Part shown: positions 54,795 through 64,000 of the stretch, piece after piece
How positions within the stretch are numbered: the first letter of the stretch is position 1
Layout: each line of letters starts with the position of its first letter
From: Coprobacter tertius
GTDB taxonomy: Bacteria; Bacteroidota; Bacteroidia; Bacteroidales; Coprobacteraceae
Reading direction: 5' to 3'
Assembly: GCF_024330105.1 (NCBI RefSeq)
Contig: NZ_JANDHW010000006.1
Location: 1 to 64,000 of the forward strand
DNA length: 64,000 nt
Position numbers and translations under genes: made by a program
The notes under the pieces: generated by a model
Told to the model about the DNA's origin: nothing
The model's database searches: none
Seen by the model: only the letters and a program-made list of their open reading frames with translations

Positions 54795-56201
54795 TTATTT
54801 ATCGTTTTGTTCACCCGTACGCAAGCTGTCATCCTCAGATTCTAATTTCCGGAATGCTTTCTTGGCTTCTCTCCGTGCCCGTCTTCGTGCCCGCCAATTT
54901 TTTAAATTAATAATAATCGCCGCAACCGTTTTTTCAGTCAGCAATAACAATAACATAGGAACCAAAAAAGCCAATGAAATATACCAAATACGTAATTCGG
55001 CATTATAAGTTCTCTGTTTTCCCCACACCAATTCATTTAACGGTGCAGTAAGATCCGACTCATCCGGTAATTCCGTTTCACTAAGTTTCCAATATATAGT
55101 ACCGTCCTTCAACAACAGCATTCCGGGATTTGCCCTTATAATGGTTTTTATAGCGATTTCATCCATATAAAGGAACGGATATTCGGCTCCGGTATCATCT
55201 TGCCAGCGTTTTATATCTTTCATCGAAGATGAAGTTACACAATAAAAACCGTATCCATGAGCCTGCGCATAATCATATATATCGTTAATTCGATCTATTT
55301 CACTATCATCCGCCTTATTAATATCAGCAGAAAACATTAGAAAAACATAATTCGTATCGGCCAGAATATCGGTTGTCATATCTCCTTCGGGCGACGATAT
55401 ATTAAAATCTTTAATTTTCGGTTCTAAATTTTCAACCGATACTTTTTCCACACGGTCAACAAATGTCCAAGTCGAGTCATCGGAAGGATAATCATCAATC
55501 GAAAATTCTTTTTTTATTCCATCTTTCTCATATATAAAAACGAAATTATCTTCACCTGTATGAGACTTACCTGCCGTCACCATTTCTTTCGGAATATTCA
55601 CACCATTTTTATAAGGCCTGAAATCGAGTAACGGCAACCGATTATAACCGACCCAAGTTACCGACAAAACAAATGCAAGAATGAATATAACGGTTACCCA
55701 TTGTACCGGTTTATTGTATATACCACGTACCCGCTCATTGAAACGGAATAAAAATACCGATAACAAGAGTAGAACGATATTTTTAAAAAAAGTCTCCCAG
55801 TTCGTTATCACTAAAGCATCTCCGAAACATCCGCAATCGCTTACCGGATTCTTTATGGCAAGATAAAGGGTAAACGGTGTCATAAATGACATAACAAGTA
55901 ATATCAACCACGAGGTAAGTTTACGATAAGAACCCAGGAACATATTTACTCCAAGCAAAAATTCGAAAGCAGCCAGTACGACAGCGAATAAAAGTGCGAG
56001 TGGAGCCAAAAACTCCCATCCGAAAGCCGAAAAATAATCCTCGAATTTATAAACCGTTCCCATCGGATCGATGGCCTTCACAAACCCGGAAAAGACAAAC
56101 GTAGCACCTACCGTCATCCTTGCCAAGACAATAAGTAACGTAAGCCACCATTTATTATTTTTATCCGTCGTTTTAACGGTCTGTTCGGTTTTATTCTCCA
56201 T
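54795..56201 (-). CDS. DoxX family membrane protein with thioredoxin-like C-terminus
   Basis: 468 residues. Four or five transmembrane helices in the first half ([40 protein letters not shown]) with a SDCGCFGD motif typical of DoxX/MauE-type proteins, then a hydrophilic, thioredoxin-like fold ([20 protein letters not shown], then [20 protein letters not shown]) without a CxxC, and a final helix before a basic tail. Part of a conserved Bacteroidota group with tpiA. Role unknown; may be redox related. Overlaps DUF1599 by 11 bases. Confidence 0.8.
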   Translation of the reverse strand: MENKTEQTVKTTDKNNKWWLTLLIVLARMTVGATFVFSGFVKAIDPMGTVYKFEDYFSAFGWEFLAPLALLFAVVLAAFEFLLGVNMFLGSYRKLTSWLILLVMSFMTPFTLYLAIKNPVSDCGCFGDALVITNWETFFKNIVLLLLSVFLFRFNERVRGIYNKPVQWVTVIFILAFVLSVTWVGYNRLPLLDFRPYKNGVNIPKEMVTAGKSHTGEDNFVFIYEKDGIKKEFSIDDYPSDDSTWTFVDRVEKVSVENLEPKIKDFNISSPEGDMTTDILADTNYVFLMFSADINKADDSEIDRINDIYDYAQAHGYGFYCVTSSSMKDIKRWQDDTGAEYPFLYMDEIAIKTIIRANPGMLLLKDGTIYWKLSETELPDESDLTAPLNELVWGKQRTYNAELRIWYISLAFLVPMLLLLLTEKTVAAIIINLKNWRARRRARREAKKAFRKLESEDDSLRTGEQNDK

Positions 56202-56733
56202 ATTCGATTTTAATCAATCCGAAAAGCGAATAGTTTATCATATCCATATAATTGGCATCGATGCCCTCTGAAACAATGGTTTTACCTTGATTATTCTCAA
56301 TTTGTTTGGTCCGGTAAATTTTCATTAAAATGAGATCGGTATAAGAACTGATACGCATACTGCGCCATGCCTCGTCATAATCATGGTTTTTGGCATACAT
56401 CAATTCTTTTGTAATCGTCATATATTTATCATACAGATCGAGAGCTTCTTCTATCGTAATATCCTCACAATCGGAATATCCTTTTTCAAGCTGTATAAGA
56501 CCTATAATGCCATAATTAACGATAGCAATAAATTCGGAACGTATTCCTTCATCTATTTTCGATTCACCTTTGGTCTCAAGACATCTTATCCGATTAGTTT
56601 TTATAAATATCTGATCTGTAACCGATCTCGGACGCATAATACGCCACGAAGGCCCATAATCTTGCAATTTTTTAGCATACAAGTCGCGACAAAGGCCTAT
56701 AACATGCTCGAATTGTGTAACGGTATCTGGCAT
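56191..56733 (-). CDS. DUF1599 protein
   Basis: 180 residues made of two similar halves: YAKKLQDYGPSWRIMRPRSV and MYAKNHDYDEAWRSMRISSY, each followed by LI(F/L)MKTxR-like motifs. DUF1599 is a helical family without a known role. No signal peptide. First gene of the group DUF1599-DoxX-tpiA-SPOR-folE. A TAACTTTG box (minus, 56755-56762) is upstream but its -33 box is poor. Confidence 0.8.
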   Translation of the reverse strand: MPDTVTQFEHVIGLCRDLYAKKLQDYGPSWRIMRPRSVTDQIFIKTNRIRCLETKGESKIDEGIRSEFIAIVNYGIIGLIQLEKGYSDCEDITIEEALDLYDKYMTITKELMYAKNHDYDEAWRSMRISSYTDLILMKIYRTKQIENNQGKTIVSEGIDANYMDMINYSLFGLIKIEYGE

Positions 56734-56822
56734 AGGTTTTATTTTTTACTGTCGCAAAGTTACAAAATATAGTGAAGAAAACCGATAATCGGAGAAGCAA
56801 AAAGATTATGTTGTACCTATAT

Positions 56823-56866
56823 AAAAAAATTGTCGGCCACAGAATATATATCCTGTGGCCGACAAT
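56823..56866 (-). terminator. Terminator after the outer-membrane protein gene
   Basis: A 14-bp stem (56829-56842 with 56853-56866, around TTGTCGGCCACAG) with a 10-base loop; on the minus strand a run of seven T follows. Thirteen bases after the stop. Confidence 0.88.
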
Positions 56867-56879
56867 CCTAAATCCCATA

Positions 56880-57452
56880 TCAGAATTTCCACCCCACCGA
56901 AAGTTGGAACATCTGGTTCTTACAATTATCTCCCATCGCATAACTGTTTTTCAGAGAATTCGTAAATCCTATTCCATATCGGATATCGGTTACAAGACCA
57001 AAATTAAATTCATAACCCAAACCGACCACAAAACCAACTTCGAAACTATTGAAGGCTTTTGTATCCCGATTATTTCCTTCTCCATATACATGTACATTAT
57101 CATACACTTTCACCCCTATTTGCGGCCCTAACTGCAAATTGAGATTACGGTACAAATATACTTTACCCATGATGGGCAACGTAAGGTAGTTTACCCTCAT
57201 ATTTCCATCAGCGTAATTCGCACCCATCTGCGAAAACATCAAATCTACTTCTGCTCCCCAGAAATCGTTATAACGGTACATCGCAAAAAGCCCGACATTA
57301 GCACCGCCTCTCCAAGATGAAAAACTCGATTTTGTGATCGAAGCAATATTCAACCCTATTTTCGGCCCCCAGTACATTCTGTTTTCTTGAGCCGATACAG
57401 CCGCTGCACTCAAAAAGAGGACAGCAAACAATAATAAAAATTTACGTTTCAT
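56880..57452 (-). CDS. Outer-membrane beta-barrel protein
   Basis: Start at Met 57452 (MKRKFLLLFAVLFLSAAAVSAQ, signal peptide). An upstream ATG would add four residues. About 190 residues; repeated amphipathic strands such as WGAEVDLMFSQMGANYADGN, MRVNYLTLPIMGKVYLYRNL, FNSFEVGFVVGLGYEFNFGL and a C-terminal VGWKF, the typical ending of small OMP beta-barrels (PorT/OmpX-like). Function unknown. Confidence 0.82.
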   Translation of the reverse strand: MKRKFLLLFAVLFLSAAAVSAQENRMYWGPKIGLNIASITKSSFSSWRGGANVGLFAMYRYNDFWGAEVDLMFSQMGANYADGNMRVNYLTLPIMGKVYLYRNLNLQLGPQIGVKVYDNVHVYGEGNNRDTKAFNSFEVGFVVGLGYEFNFGLVTDIRYGIGFTNSLKNSYAMGDNCKNQMFQLSVGWKF

Positions 57453-57580
57453 AGATTCTCTCATTAATTAAGTTTTATAATAAGCTTTATTCTATATAAC
57501 ACCACCGATCACAAAAAGTTGAAATAAGACAATCGGGGTTATAAGTTAATAACAAGAACCAGGGATAAAATAACCTTTAT

Positions 57581-58852
57581 TTAAAAGTTATACTGTATCA
57601 TAGCCTGTATACGATTAGCATGACCTTTTTCTTTATTTAAATCTTCACGAATACCATGCAGATATTCGACTCCCAGCATACATTCTTTAGTCAAGTTCAT
57701 AAAAGCATTCGTACATATGTACTGTCCTTGCCTATAGCCATCGGGTACGGTAAACCCTTTTTCATAATAGGCGTGAGCAAGGCTATAGTTTGCAGAAACA
57801 AAGAATTTGGGAGAAATAGTCCACTGAAGCCCCCCTACCACACCCAAAACAGGCATCGGCTGTAATTGCCCGGGCCTTTCAGTATTAGGAACAAGATCTA
57901 AATTATTTCCGGAAACATCGCTTATATATTGTGCGATTCCCTTTCCATAGGTTCCCTGATAAAAAAATGTCAAAGGTCCTAAGCCGGCTAATCCACTTAA
58001 TTGCACACCCCAACCCATTTTCATCTTATTTTTCTCCAACAGATCATTCCGATACGACAATCCACGTAATAACCCTGAAGCTCTTATATGACTGTTTTTC
58101 CCCCAATTAAATTGAATCCACATAGGTATATCAGGCATACGTTGATGTATTTGAGACGTTTCATCAGAAAATGTACCGGTTACATCAGGAGCTTCAGCTG
58201 CAACAGCCGCTTTCCAATGTTTTCCCATCGAAAATTCATATCTGAGCTGTACATTCCTAAGATCCGTATTGCCATTCGGCCCATTAAAGTCTATCGTAGG
58301 AGGCAAAGCTGCCAGATCGGAAAAAGTACTCCACGACATTCCCAACAAAAATCCCTTCATCGAAACATATGCCTGCCTGAGACGGAGGGTATGATGAGGA
58401 CCGCGGAAATCAGTTTCTAAGTAAGCCGTGTATTTACCTAATGCATGATTATTCCCTACCAATTTTAAAAATAAACGAGAAGTAAATACGTCCATCTGAT
58501 ATTGTCCGTTATCTCGGTGATTATTGGGAACCGAAATATCGTAAGGAATAAAGTCAAGATCGTCAGAGATGCCTTTAAAATCAGAAGAAACCGTCATTTT
58601 CACATATCCTCCAATACCGAGAGCCACTTTTCTTTTCTGGTCTATTAATAAAAAACGGGGAGCACGAGGATCCTGAAAATGAGGAAGCTGCGTTTCTTTA
58701 AACAAGCCGATAATTTCATCATTTCCTTTATGGTCTTTTCCCAGAATACAAATAAATGCTCCTTTTTCAACCGTCGTATCCTCTTGTGCTTTTGTAAAAC
58801 CAGGATACAAACTTCCCATAAGAAGCATTAATATCAAAACACGTTTTTTCAT
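57581..58852 (-). CDS. Porin of the DcaP/outer-membrane type
   Basis: Start at Met 58852 (MKKRVLILMLLMGSLYPGFT, signal peptide); an open frame to 59017 has no signal and is left out. About 423 residues. Periplasmic coiled-coil-like region absent; the barrel shows LGIGGYVKMTVSSDFKGISD, FTSRLFLKLVGNNHALGKYT, LETDFRGPHHTLRLRQAYVS and ends with QYNF. This pattern resembles DcaP-type porins in Bacteroidota. The solute is unknown. A near palindrome, AACTATAA/TTATAGTT (58885-58904), lies 33 bases upstream. Confidence 0.75.
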   Translation of the reverse strand: MKKRVLILMLLMGSLYPGFTKAQEDTTVEKGAFICILGKDHKGNDEIIGLFKETQLPHFQDPRAPRFLLIDQKRKVALGIGGYVKMTVSSDFKGISDDLDFIPYDISVPNNHRDNGQYQMDVFTSRLFLKLVGNNHALGKYTAYLETDFRGPHHTLRLRQAYVSMKGFLLGMSWSTFSDLAALPPTIDFNGPNGNTDLRNVQLRYEFSMGKHWKAAVAAEAPDVTGTFSDETSQIHQRMPDIPMWIQFNWGKNSHIRASGLLRGLSYRNDLLEKNKMKMGWGVQLSGLAGLGPLTFFYQGTYGKGIAQYISDVSGNNLDLVPNTERPGQLQPMPVLGVVGGLQWTISPKFFVSANYSLAHAYYEKGFTVPDGYRQGQYICTNAFMNLTKECMLGVEYLHGIREDLNKEKGHANRIQAMIQYNF

Positions 58853-58947
58853 CTTTTCATCTTTTCGGTTAAACATACATCTCGAACTATAACTTATTAT
58901 AGTTTCGAAATAACATCCCAAAAAGAAGAATAGTTTAATGCTTTCAC

Positions 58948-58970
58948 AAAAAAAGACACTCCCGTGCCTT
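58948..58970 (-). terminator. Second (minor) terminator downstream of guaA
   Basis: On the minus strand GGCAC pairs with GUGUC (58955-58968, 4-base loop), followed by TTTTTTTG. Tandem to the stronger hairpin at 59005-59030. Confidence 0.55.
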
Positions 58971-59000
58971 TTATTTATCAGTATTTTCCTATTTATACAT

Positions 59001-59030
59001 AAAAACGGCTGCCTCATAAAAAGCAGCCGT
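59001..59030 (-). terminator. Terminator of guaA
   Basis: ACGGCTGC (59005-59012) pairs with GCAGCCGT (59023-59030) over 10 bases, followed on the minus strand by TTTTTA. Nineteen bases after the guaA stop. Confidence 0.85.
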
Positions 59031-59048
59031 CATATTTACGTATCGACA

Positions 59049-60572
59049 TTATTCCCACTCGATCGTGGCAGGGGGTTTAGAACTGATATCATACACAACG
59101 CGATTTACCCCCCGCACTTTGTTGATTATATCGTTAGAAACCTTACCCAAAAAATCATAAGGTAATTTGGCCCAGTCGGCCGTCATACCATCGGTAGAAA
59201 GGACAGCTCGCAATGCGACTGCATTTTCATAAGTACGCTCATCCCCCATCACTCCAACCGATTGTACCGGAAGTAAGATAGCACCCGCCTGCCATACCTC
59301 CTTGTAAAGACCCGTATCTATAAGCCCTTGTATAAAAATATGGTCGGCTTCTTGCAAAACACGCACTTTTTCGGGAGTAATATCGCCTAAAATACGTACA
59401 CCCAAACCAGGTCCCGGGAAGGGATGTCGTCCGATAAGGTCTTCAGTAATTTTCAATTCTCTACCTACACGACGTACCTCATCTTTAAATAACAGTCGCA
59501 AAGGTTCTACCAGTTTCAAATTCATCTTCTGCGGTAAACCACCGACATTGTGATGCGATTTTATCACCATACCGGTAATCGACAGAGACTCTATTACATC
59601 AGGGTATATCGTACCCTGAGCCAGCCATTTTATATCTTTGAGTTTACGCGCTTCCTCATCGAAAACCTCAATAAATCCTTTTCCTATGATCTTACGTTTT
59701 TTCTCAGGTTCGGTAACTCCGGCAAGAGCTTTATAAAATTTATCCTTAGCATCTATTCCTAGTACGTTTAATCCCATGTGCTCATAATTTTTCAGCACAT
59801 TTTCAAATTCATTTTTACGTAAAAGGCCATTATCTACAAATATACAAACAAGGTTACGACCGATCGCTTTATTCAACAAAACGGCAGCTACCGTAGAATC
59901 TACTCCACCCGATAATGCAAGTACGACTTTATCATTACCTATTTTTTCTTTCAACATAGCTACGGTACTTTCGATAAAAGAAGCCGGAGTCCAATCCTGT
60001 GCACAACCACATACATCTTTAACAAAATTATTAAGTAATATCTTCCCGTCTTCGCTGTGATATACTTCCGGATGAAATTGCACTCCCCAAGTTTTTTCCC
60101 CTTCTATCTTAAAACCCGCGACACGTACCTCATCGGTACTGGCAACCAATTTAAAAGAATCGGGTACTGAAGTAATCGTATCGCCGTGCGACATCCATAC
60201 GGTAGAGTTGTTCCTTACTCCTTTAAAAAGAGTGTCGTCCTCGTCATGCCATTTAAGTTGGGCACGACCATACTCCCGGCTATCGGCCGATTCGACTTTA
60301 CCCCCGGAAGTATGTGCCAGAAATTGAGCACCATAACAAACTCCCAGTACCGGATATTTTCCTCTTATACCCGAAAGATCGGTATAAAGAGCGTTCGGAT
60401 CATTCACCGAGAAAGGGCTTCCGGACAAAATCACGCCTTTAATGCCATCTCTATCCTCAGGAAACTTATTAAAAGGAACTATTTCACAATACGTGTTCAA
60501 CTCTCGTACTCTACGAGCAATCAACTGCGTATATTGTGAACCGAAATCAAGAATGATAATCTTTTCCTGCAT
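59049..60572 (-). CDS. guaA: GMP synthase (glutamine-hydrolysing)
   Basis: 507 residues. N-terminal class I amidotransferase domain with GVCYGAQ (nucleophile Cys) and [11 protein letters not shown] (His-Glu), ATP pyrophosphatase domain with the P-loop [14 protein letters not shown], and the C-terminal dimerisation domain ending KPPATIEWE. Makes GMP from XMP with glutamine and ATP. Strong promoter 35-65 bases upstream; double terminator downstream. Confidence 0.97.
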   Translation of the reverse strand: MQEKIIILDFGSQYTQLIARRVRELNTYCEIVPFNKFPEDRDGIKGVILSGSPFSVNDPNALYTDLSGIRGKYPVLGVCYGAQFLAHTSGGKVESADSREYGRAQLKWHDEDDTLFKGVRNNSTVWMSHGDTITSVPDSFKLVASTDEVRVAGFKIEGEKTWGVQFHPEVYHSEDGKILLNNFVKDVCGCAQDWTPASFIESTVAMLKEKIGNDKVVLALSGGVDSTVAAVLLNKAIGRNLVCIFVDNGLLRKNEFENVLKNYEHMGLNVLGIDAKDKFYKALAGVTEPEKKRKIIGKGFIEVFDEEARKLKDIKWLAQGTIYPDVIESLSITGMVIKSHHNVGGLPQKMNLKLVEPLRLLFKDEVRRVGRELKITEDLIGRHPFPGPGLGVRILGDITPEKVRVLQEADHIFIQGLIDTGLYKEVWQAGAILLPVQSVGVMGDERTYENAVALRAVLSTDGMTADWAKLPYDFLGKVSNDIINKVRGVNRVVYDISSKPPATIEWE

Positions 60573-60606
60573 CAGGTTATATATGTTTATTGGTTTTTAT
60601 TTTGGA

Positions 60607-60637
60607 CAAAAATAATCATAATGAATCAATCTGCCAA
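60607..60637 (-). promoter_or_regulatory. Promoter of guaA
   Basis: Minus strand TATTTTTG (60607-60614) with TTG (60635-60637) 20 bases upstream. The -33 box lies inside the 3' end of the antiporter gene. Confidence 0.55.
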
Positions 60638-62875
60638 GTCAGGACCATTCATTATCTTATCAATTTTAGCATCCTCTCCGACAATCCATAAAAGATCTCC
60701 TGCTTCAAAAACCGTTTGTCCGGTAGGTTGAATAAAAGTTCCGTCTTTACGTTCTATCCCTACTAAAAGACAAGATTCCTTATCTCGAATTCCAGACTCA
60801 CTTACTGTTTTACCGATCAGATAAGAATCAGAAGCTATTGCAAAACTTTCAAAAGATACTTTTACCGATTCTGCTTCCGGTTCATCTTCAGGAACAGGAG
60901 GTTCTACAACCGTAAGGAACTTTTGTATCTGGTCGTCAGTTCCAATGACACTTACCACATCCCCCGGGAAAATACGACTTTCACCATCGGGTATATTCAT
61001 CCGTTTATTTCCCCGTTTGATACTTACGACATTCACCCCGTATTCTTTTCTAATATTGGCATCCCGAAGCCGTTTTCCTACAAATTTGCAATCTCCGGAT
61101 ACTTCCATATGAGCCAGATGCATATTCCGTATCAGACTATTTTTTTTACCCGTACGCCTCAATTCACGTTCGTTCAAGTTATTCATAAACATATCTTCCA
61201 TACGCGACACCTGTCTCTGCACTTTTTTGGAAAATATAATAAACAACAATATAAACACCGATACGACGATTATAATACCCAATCGCTGAGAATATATACC
61301 ACTCAGGAAATAGGCAACAAATCCGACTCCCAATATAATACGGAAGATAATCATAATTATCAATGGCATCTGATTTCCCCTGTCTTCTCTTTTTAATTGA
61401 TCCAACAGGTCTCGTTTTACCCTTTTCATCGAAAGGCCCCATAAAAACGGCGACATCGTCATTAAAGATATAACAGTAGCTAAAAGAGTTCCCCAAAAAG
61501 TCGGTAAATGATCATTTACCATAGGAATAAACCATTTTTTTGACAATATTATCAATGCGATCAGAATCGTAGAATACAAGGCAATCTTACCCACATACAT
61601 ACCCAATACCTTTTTCCATGTATTTTCGGGCTGTATAGCCATAGCATTCGCACTATAGCGCGAAAGTATCAAATTCATCCGTTCGGGTAAATGTCTCTCG
61701 AGCCAACGATATACAGGGTCGGCCATTTTTATAAAATACGGAGTTGTAAAAGTCGTTACAACCGAAACCGCAACGACAATCGGATATAAAAAACTATCGA
61801 TCACCTTCAGTGTCATCCCCAAGGTGGCGATAATAAAAGCAAATTCCCCGATTTGTGCAAGGCTAAAACCTGATTTAACAGCTACTTGCAACGATTGTCC
61901 TGAAATAAGCATACCGCTTGTTCCGAAAAATATCTGGCCGACTATTACGACTGCCGACAAAATGACAATAGGAACTGCATACTCTACCAATGCTTCAGGG
62001 CTAACCAGCATTCCCACTGATATAAAAAACACTGCACCAAATAAATCCTTAACCGGTTGAACGACTTTAGAAATGCGTTCCGCCTCATTCGTACCCGCTA
62101 ATATCGATCCCATGACAAAGGCTCCTAAAGCAGCTGAGAACCCCACATAAGAAGCTAAAACGACCATTCCTAAACATAGTCCCATAGATACGATAAGCAA
62201 TGTTTCGGAATTCAGAAATTTCCTGGCTTTTTTCAAAATTGTCGGTAACATAAATATTCCGATAAGAAACCACATAATAAGAAAAAAAGCCAATTTAAAA
62301 ACACTGTATATCAATTCCTTTCCTTCAAGATCATGATTTACGGCTATAGATGATAACAATACCATCATCAAAACGGCAAACATATCTTCTACGATAAGTA
62401 CTCCGAATACAAGAGAAGTAAATTTCTGTTTTCTCATATTCAGATCGGTAAATGCCTTTATAATAATGGTCGTCGATGACATCGAAAGCATACCTCCTAA
62501 AAATAAACTATCGAGATATGAAAAATGCAACAAACGTCCTGTCGCATATCCTAACATCATCATTCCGCACACAATTACTGAAGCCGTTATAAAAGCCGAA
62601 CCTCCCACATTCAACAATTTACGGAAACTAAATTCCAAACCCAATGAAAAAAGCAAAATGATTATCCCGATATTCGCCCATATATCGATATCGGCAGCAT
62701 CGGTTATCGTAGGAAAAAAAACGAAATGGGGACCTGCTAAAAATCCGGCGACTATATACCCCAAAACTACTGGTTGTTTTAACCACTTAAATAGTAAAGA
62801 AATTATTCCGGCTAAGATTAAAATTAACGCCAGATCCGATATCAGGGGATTAAGATTCTCCATATCATCTGCCAA
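60626..62875 (-). CDS. CPA2 cation:proton antiporter with TrkA-C domains (KefB-like)
   Basis: 749 residues. About 12 transmembrane helices in the first 400 residues (FSLGLEFSFRKLLNVGGSAF, MSSTTIIIKAFTDLNMRKQK, FSAALGAFVMGSILAGTNEA), then another membrane segment and two C-terminal TrkA-C modules (CKFVGKRLRDANIRKEYGVN; SYLIGKTVSESGIRDKESCL). Exchanges K+ or Na+ for protons. The TrkA-C pair probably binds nucleotide or divalent ligand. Separated from prfC by 50 bases holding a terminator. Confidence 0.88.
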   Translation of the reverse strand: MADDMENLNPLISDLALILILAGIISLLFKWLKQPVVLGYIVAGFLAGPHFVFFPTITDAADIDIWANIGIIILLFSLGLEFSFRKLLNVGGSAFITASVIVCGMMMLGYATGRLLHFSYLDSLFLGGMLSMSSTTIIIKAFTDLNMRKQKFTSLVFGVLIVEDMFAVLMMVLLSSIAVNHDLEGKELIYSVFKLAFFLIMWFLIGIFMLPTILKKARKFLNSETLLIVSMGLCLGMVVLASYVGFSAALGAFVMGSILAGTNEAERISKVVQPVKDLFGAVFFISVGMLVSPEALVEYAVPIVILSAVVIVGQIFFGTSGMLISGQSLQVAVKSGFSLAQIGEFAFIIATLGMTLKVIDSFLYPIVVAVSVVTTFTTPYFIKMADPVYRWLERHLPERMNLILSRYSANAMAIQPENTWKKVLGMYVGKIALYSTILIALIILSKKWFIPMVNDHLPTFWGTLLATVISLMTMSPFLWGLSMKRVKRDLLDQLKREDRGNQMPLIIMIIFRIILGVGFVAYFLSGIYSQRLGIIIVVSVFILLFIIFSKKVQRQVSRMEDMFMNNLNERELRRTGKKNSLIRNMHLAHMEVSGDCKFVGKRLRDANIRKEYGVNVVSIKRGNKRMNIPDGESRIFPGDVVSVIGTDDQIQKFLTVVEPPVPEDEPEAESVKVSFESFAIASDSYLIGKTVSESGIRDKESCLLVGIERKDGTFIQPTGQTVFEAGDLLWIVGEDAKIDKIMNGPDLAD

Positions 62876-62880
62876 TATTG

Positions 62881-62910
62881 AAAAAACATACGGCCGGAGT
62901 TTCCGACCGT
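62881..62910 (-). terminator. Terminator after prfC
   Basis: A 9-bp stem (62890-62898 with 62902-62910, one G-U pair) around a 3-base loop; ATGTTTTTTC follows on the minus strand. Sixteen bases after the prfC stop, before the antiporter start. Confidence 0.78.
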
Positions 62911-62925
62911 GATATATACATTAGT

Positions 62926-64000
62926 TTAGAATTCCGACGTAAAATGGAATTTTATTTTGGGGAAATCACTTTGCGCCATTTGCAATACATAATTAGAATC
63001 AGCTAAAAATACATCCCGATTTTCTTTATCTTTAGCCATAAACTGAAATTTCCTCCGTTTGAAATTCTCCAGCGCTTCTGTATCGTCACTTTCAATCCAA
63101 CAGGCCTTATAAAGACTTATCGGTTCCCATCGACACTGAGCACCATATTCATGCAATAGTCTGTATTGTATTACTTCGAACTGTAACTGGCCTACCGTAC
63201 CAACGATCTTGCGACCGTTAAACTGATGCGAAAACAATTGGGCTACCCCCTCATCCATCAACTGGTCGAGGCCCTTATTCAACTGTTTTGTTTTCATAGG
63301 ATCGGTATTCTCAATATATTTAAACATCTCGGGAGAAAAACTCGGTAATCCTTTAAAATGCAATTCTTCCCCACCCGTTAGCGTATCTCCAATTTTAAAA
63401 TTACCCGTATCAGGTAATCCGACGATATCTCCGGGATATGCTTCGTCCACCGTCGATTTTTTTTGTGCCATAAAAGCCGTCGGACTGGAAAATCGCATCA
63501 TTTTACCATTCCGCACGTGTTTATAATTGGCATTCCGTTCGAATTTCCCCGAACATATCTTAACAAATGCGATACAACTACGATGGTTAGGATCCATATT
63601 GGCATGTATCTTGAATACAAATCCCGAAAAGTTCTCTTCTTCGGGCTTAACAACCCTTTCCAAAGCTTGTACCGGGCGTGGAACAGGTGCAATCTGCACA
63701 AAACAATCGAGTAATTCTTTTACCCCGAAATTATTTAACGCCGATCCGAAAAATACCGGAGCTAAATTACCCTGTAAATAATCATCGACACTAAAATCGG
63801 AATAAACTCCTTCGATCAATTCCAAATCGTTCCTTAATTTCTTAGCATCATCTTCTCCTATATAACGTTCGAGTTCTGGATTATTTATATCCTTAAATTC
63901 TACCGATTCGGTTACAACCTGTTTACTGGGAGTGTATAAATTAAGATTTTCCTCAAAAATATTATATACCCCTTTAAATCGTTGTCCTATATTTATAGGC
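62926..64000 (-). CDS. prfC: Peptide chain release factor 3 (partial, 5' end beyond window)
   Basis: The frame is open to the right edge of the window, giving the C-terminal 358 residues of RF3; about 170 N-terminal residues (most of the GTPase domain) are outside. Visible: PINIGQRFKGVYNIFEENLN, GSALNNFGVKELLDCF, HANMDPNHRSCIAFVKICSG, the RF3 part with LPSFSPEMFKYIENTDPMKT, and VGTVGQLQFEVIQYRLLHEY. RF3 is a GTPase that removes RF1/RF2 from the ribosome after termination. Nothing suggests that it is broken. Confidence 0.96.
   Translation of the reverse strand, partial: PINIGQRFKGVYNIFEENLNLYTPSKQVVTESVEFKDINNPELERYIGEDDAKKLRNDLELIEGVYSDFSVDDYLQGNLAPVFFGSALNNFGVKELLDCFVQIAPVPRPVQALERVVKPEEENFSGFVFKIHANMDPNHRSCIAFVKICSGKFERNANYKHVRNGKMMRFSSPTAFMAQKKSTVDEAYPGDIVGLPDTGNFKIGDTLTGGEELHFKGLPSFSPEMFKYIENTDPMKTKQLNKGLDQLMDEGVAQLFSHQFNGRKIVGTVGQLQFEVIQYRLLHEYGAQCRWEPISLYKACWIESDDTEALENFKRRKFQFMAKDKENRDVFLADSNYVLQMAQSDFPKIKFHFTSEF

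Noticed and set aside
58853-59017. N-terminal extension of the DcaP-like porin
   Set aside because: It has no signal peptide and continues upstream of a typical signal (MKKRVLILMLLMG), so the internal start at 58852 is better.
1-64000. CRISPR array, insertion sequence, prophage, toxin-antitoxin or restriction system
   Set aside because: No spaced direct repeats, transposase, integrase, phage structural gene or nuclease family was recognised in any frame.

Overview
The window looks like an ordinary, mostly chromosomal segment of a gut-type Bacteroidales genome (phylum Bacteroidota). Evidence: low GC, many recognisable Bacteroidota-type promoters (-7 box TAnnTTTG with a TTTG/TTG-like -33 box about 20 nt upstream), a complete Bacteroides aerotolerance (bat) operon, a GH92 mannosidase lipoprotein, a reverse-order rubrerythrin with a PerR-like repressor, a Bacteroidota-type RNA polymerase omega subunit and an S9 peptidase lipoprotein. 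The genus cannot be fixed from sequence alone; Coprobacter/Barnesiella-like lineages would fit. No insertion sequence, prophage, CRISPR array, rRNA or plasmid function was seen.

Layout. 1-4.0 kb: two exported glycosidases on the minus strand. 4.1-4.8 kb: a promoter, a candidate structured RNA with two interlocked long helices and an intrinsic terminator, then an ECF sigma factor whose frame is broken by one base inside region 4. 4.9-5.9 kb: perR-rubrerythrin oxidative-stress operon with a near-perfect operator. 6.1-8.6 kb: lysC and lysA (lysine/DAP). 8.75-12.1 kb: hisH-hisA-hisF-hisIE with an FtsE-like ATPase at the end. 12.4-19.5 kb: an Spx/ArsC-like protein, Ca/Na antiporter, acyl-CoA synthetase, a small zinc-ribbon protein, a DUF1963 protein, MBL hydrolase, NADPH oxidoreductase and PAP2 phosphatase. 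19.6-28.8 kb: nine-gene moxR-DUF58-batABCDE operon with one extra BatD-like gene. 28.9-30.5 kb: an HU gene overlapping an unusual HU-transmembrane-LysM gene. 30.7-36.4 kb: polyphosphate kinase, ketopantoate reductase, an OprO/P-like porin, and a membrane-anchored transglutaminase-like protein. 36.5-39.1 kb: PepSY-like protein and a two-component system. 39.3-44.0 kb: SecB-like protein, LysR regulator, bamD-rpoZ, and a phenylacetate-CoA-ligase/ACT pair. 44.2-52.1 kb: plus-strand operon pspC-uvrB-fhs-ygiQ-S9 peptidase. 52.2-52.7 kb: four tRNAs (Gly-Gly-Leu-Leu). 52.8-56.7 kb: DUF1599-DoxX-tpiA-SPOR-folE operon. 56.9-64.0 kb: two outer-membrane proteins, guaA, a KefB-type antiporter and the 3' part of prfC, cut by the window edge.

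How genes work together. The bat operon forms an envelope-associated MoxR/VWA chaperone-like system; perR-rbr handles peroxide; his and lys genes serve amino-acid synthesis; ppk and the porin suggest phosphate handling. The most unusual items are the interlocked RNA next to the broken sigma factor, the HU-TM-LysM protein, the truncated second BatD, and the transglutaminase-like protein with a visible Cys-His-Glu triad. I did not find a convincing undescribed multi-gene defence or metabolic system; the candidate RNA is the best lead for something new.
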